Below are positions 61,156 to 64,000 of a stretch of 64,000 bases of DNA, piece by piece. Positions within the stretch are counted from its first letter, which is position 1; each line of letters opens with the position of its first letter. The position numbers and the translations under genes were made by a program. The DNA is taken from the NCBI GenBank assembly GCA_934045075.1, contig OW203729.1, positions 10,980,704 to 11,044,703 on the forward strand, written 5' to 3'. The DNA comes from Yponomeuta sedellus (lineage: Eukaryota; Arthropoda; Insecta; Lepidoptera; Yponomeutidae). Below the pieces are notes generated by a model that had not been told where the DNA came from, made no database searches, and worked only from the letters and a program-made list of their open reading frames with translations.

Positions 61156-62844
61156 GTAAGCGGATGCTAATGTCATTGAACATTATCGCTGCCTTCTAAT
61201 TCTTTGTTCATATAAGCGCTTAATTTGCACTGTGCCTCTTCAGTGCTGTACTTACTTAAGTAATACTTGTAAGCTTGTTAGAGTCGTTTCTCTATTCAAG
61301 ACTTAAATTGTAACCTATTTCAACCGGTTGGCATTTGGCATAAACAAACACTATTAATATTAGTTTTGCATTGTACATAGGAACAGCAAGTATGCTGTGA
61401 TTTTCGACAGCGCAGAATTGGTTTCATAAAATTTCATAATTTATGCATTTAGGAACCGCGTCACCTACTTAAACGTTTCGGCTTTCATGCTTATTTAAAA
61501 AGTAGGTAGGTAGCATATTATAACAATGTAAAAACAAACCGACACAAGTAAAGCAAATTGACGTCAGTAGATCAGAAAAGGCAACCAACGTGTCGTGACT
61601 ACACTGCCTTCAAGTTGGCAACTGTATGTCACAATCAGTTAATCAAGCATGGTATTGAATATATTGATGGCGAACTACTATTATGGAGCAACCAAATATT
61701 AAACTTCATAGAACATTATATTGGATAGTTTTACTTTTTACAAAAAGGCCTGCTTGCAGCAGTAAAGCATGGTAAATAAGCGTGATATGTTTTCAAGAAC
61801 ATGGCACGGAGTACCTACATAACATCTATGATGTAATAATATCTTACGTGGTTTATCTACTGCGATATAACCTGTTAACAATTCAATCATAACAATGATT
61901 AACTAACAACAAACAATATAATATTTTTTGTGTTACCTACCTACGCTTTATTATGTCATAAATCTGTGTGAGTACTTCACCTAAAATCGGCCGATGAGTA
62001 CCTATTACGGAGATTCACTGCAATTCAAGTTCGTGCAACTGAATATTATGTGCAATTATGAAAGAGAAAAGTGAAAGCAATGCCGTTAATTCCGAACGTC
62101 AATTTTCATAGCTAATGTTTTTGCGAAAATTTTACTCACATTGTAGCATTTGTTGAATTCAAACGGGTTGTGTGATACAAAGTTGTTTTTAGAGATCCGT
62201 ATCTCAAAAGGAAAAAACTGCCTTACGAAACGGGTAGAGCTATCATATCAAACACACATTCCCTTGGCGGAATCAAATGATATGTCCATATAAGTTGAAA
62301 TTTTCATACCAGCTCGTTGACTTCGAATAATCTCTGGGACGAAGCAAGGTCCGGAGTAAAGGAAACAATCAGAACGTTATTACCACGTCATTACATAATT
62401 TGTATTTATAATACAAAAAAATATCGGGATAATTCTCCATTCTTCCCAGGTGCGATGTATGGGAGAACGTTAATGTTGCATGCAAATTTAAGATACTATC
62501 GTTTGTATAGAACCCTCAGGGCGTGTGTCCTACTGGTAATTGTCCAGTTTTTTGTTTCATAAAGCCCATAAAAAATAATAAGCCATTGTAATTGTTGATT
62601 GAGCATAACTTGATCCTCAGAATTTTGGGTTCTCGGATCACAGCGCAGCTTGTATTGTAGCGTGGAAGTAGTCAAGGTTCGTGCGCTGCCCACGCCAGTT
62701 CATATACCTACTTGCACGACTCGCCTGTCATCTATCCATTTAGTTCATTGCTCAGGGGCCTAATTACGGGCACCAAATCCTGGGCGATTCCTATGGTCGT
62801 ACTGTCAAATTCTATATTAATTAATTGTTGGTGCGTTTAAATTT
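61156..62844 (+). other. Probable first intron, unassigned
   Basis: AT-rich sequence beginning GTAAGCGGATGC. No further exon was recognised; frames at 62317-62562 and 62496-62693 overlap on opposite strands and have no domain. Confidence 0.45.
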
Positions 62845-63382
62845 TTTGTTATACTTTATTGCACACAAACATTTCACTGGACATTAAAATAACATGTACA
62901 AAGTCGAGCTTATCTCTGTAATAGATTTCTTCCAGCAAACATTTGATAATAGGAAAAGTAAAAAACGGGTCTAAATATACTGCAAGAGTCCCAAATAACA
63001 ACCTATTTTCACAAAACAAAGAATAAATTACATAGATTTAAATAAATAATATATAGCTTTTTGTTACGATAGAGATAGATAATGCTCTTTCAACCGCTTT
63101 TTGAAGATACTAATAGTGAGACTAGTGCTATGTTCTGCGGCAGTACGTTCCACAGCCTAACCGACAGGACTGTGAAGGAACTACCATAAGCTCCAGTATT
63201 GTGAGCAGGAATTTTGAGAAGGTGGGAGTTAAGCGATCTTATTGATCTTTCCTCAGAGTACAGGTATTGAAACCTTCCCCTCAGGTAAGCGGGAGTTGAC
63301 GGATGATTAAGGGTCTTATATAGAAGGGAGAGTCTGTCTGCATTCCGGCGAAGACGAATTGGGATCCATTTTAACTCGTAAA
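62845..63382 (-). pseudogene. LINE reverse transcriptase C-terminus (CR1-like), frameshifted
   Basis: The minus strand from 63382 reads LPLFYELKWIPIRLRRNADR, LSLLYKTLNHPSTPAYLRGR, then LKIPAHNTGAYGSSFTVLSV and RLWNVLPQNIA. It parallels LNWLNIRHRRNAHILTLLYG and VTAVRLWNALPLYIRQ at 37319-37999. A one-base shift then gives SIFKKRLKEHYLSLS before the stop. The 3' UTR runs to TTATACTTTATTGCACAC near 62849-62866. Inserted in the presumed intron of the host gene in antisense orientation. Confidence 0.8.
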
Positions 63383-63384
63383 AT

Positions 63385-63490
63385 AGGGGCAGAGCGGTAA
63401 TGCCACTGGTAGCGCATTATTGGAGCGCTGGAGCATCACATTCGGGAGCATGTGAGTTCAAATCCCGGCATGTAATGACTTTGTTTTAAG
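63385..63490 (+). mobile_element. tRNA-derived SINE fragment
   Basis: GGGGCAGAGCGGTAATGCCA, GGTAGCGCATTATTGGAGCG and GAGTTCAAATCCCGGCATG show A-box- and B-box-like parts. It lies between two LINE fragments. Confidence 0.5.
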
Positions 63491-63539
63491 TTACGTACGA
63501 ATAGATTAGATTACATTCATAATAATAGAATTAGGTACA

Positions 63540-64000
63540 TGTCAATGTTTCATTATAAAATTAATAAAAATAAAAATAAGATAAATTTAATTACATGTCA
63601 GTTATTAATTAACTGGATAAAAAAAATCATTAATGTCGTATGGTGCCATCTCGAGAAATCTACGCTTCAGTTTTGTTTTAAACATGCTAAGACTCTCGGT
63701 TTCAATAATATCGCGCGGCAGCTTATTATATACCTTCGCTCCAAAGACCGTTGTACACTTACTAGTTTTAGTTAATCGGTGCCTAGGAAGCAATAGCATC
63801 TGCACATTTCTAGTTGCTCTCCCGGATATGTCGCCAAGTTTATCCATAGTGGTCAGATTTTTTTTAGTCCAGACGCCGGCTGCGTAGATGACTAGGGCTG
63901 GCAGCGTCAGGATTTTTTGATCGATAAAAATCTGCCTTGCCGAAGTTAGCTGTCCCGCTCCCAATATGCACTGTAACAATACCACTAGCTGAATATGAAG
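63540..64000 (-). pseudogene. LINE protein C-terminus, continues beyond the window
   Basis: The frame is open from the window edge (LHIQLVVLLQCILGAGQ) to a stop at 63605: IDQKILTLPALVIYAAGVWT, MLLLPRHRLTKTSKCTTVFG, AKVYNKLPRDIIETESLSMF and KTKLKRRFLEMAPYDINDFF. KILTLPALVIY and KVYNKLP are the C-terminal signature blocks of CR1-like LINEs seen at 12438 and 47776. No stop breaks it in this window, so how much RT lies outside is unknown. The 3' UTR is short and AT-rich. Confidence 0.8.

Noticed and set aside
60988..61176. A 62-codon minus-strand frame
   Set aside because: It is the antisense shadow of the first coding exon and crosses its splice donor.
1..64000. CRISPR array, prophage or bacterial operon
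   Set aside because: No regularly spaced direct repeats, no Shine-Dalgarno-led gene series and no phage genes. All repeats are dispersed transposable elements.
1..64000. Endogenous retrovirus or LTR retrotransposon
   Set aside because: No gag, protease, integrase or envelope motifs and no long direct terminal repeats were seen. All reverse transcriptase remnants have non-LTR motifs (or, at 7417-8013, Penelope features).

Overview
This is a 64 kb piece of an AT-rich animal nuclear genome, most likely from a moth or butterfly (Lepidoptera). There are no operons, dense genes or bacterial signals. The sequence is mostly transposable-element debris of lepidopteran type: CR1/Jockey-like and RTE-like LINEs, a Penelope-like element, tRNA-derived SINEs, a SINE family whose head resembles 5S rRNA, a mariner remnant, a hAT-type element and several foldback MITEs. 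The species call is inference from this repeat content.

Layout. 0-6 kb: a dead LINE reverse transcriptase (RT), SINEs, a truncated CR1 3' end and a MITE. 6-12 kb: SINE pieces, a perfect hairpin, a Penelope-like element with a GIY-YIG tail between inverted terminal copies, and RTE 3' scraps. 12-23 kb: a LINE C-terminus, several 5S-type SINEs and four copies of a TIR element that carries a tRNA-like sequence. 23.6-27.7 kb: a near full-length but decayed RTE-like element (minus strand) split by a short retroposon. 28-43 kb: MITEs, SINEs, a mariner remnant, a GC-rich possible promoter, a LINE C-terminus, a hAT-type element with a nested RTE scrap, and a frameshifted THAP domain. 43-52 kb: a tandem duplication, a long 5'-truncated LINE, a GC-rich poly(A) retroelement in a TTAGG-like target, and a possible small exon. 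52.8-57.2 kb: an apparently intact two-ORF CR1-like LINE. 57-60.6 kb: a TIR element and unassigned sequence. 60.6-61.2 kb: a GC-rich promoter and first coding exon (40 codons, followed by a splice donor), the only convincing host gene. The rest of the window, probably its intron, ends in two more LINE fragments.

The best points for follow-up are the 5S-headed SINE family (about a dozen copies or pieces, one with a clean 8-bp target duplication), the TIR element carrying a cloverleaf-like tRNA sequence, the Penelope element in inverted arrangement, the intact CR1 element with diverged 3' copies nearby, and the GC-rich insertion flanked by a 16-bp duplication containing TTAGG-like repeats. All family assignments come from reading the sequence. 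No database search was run.
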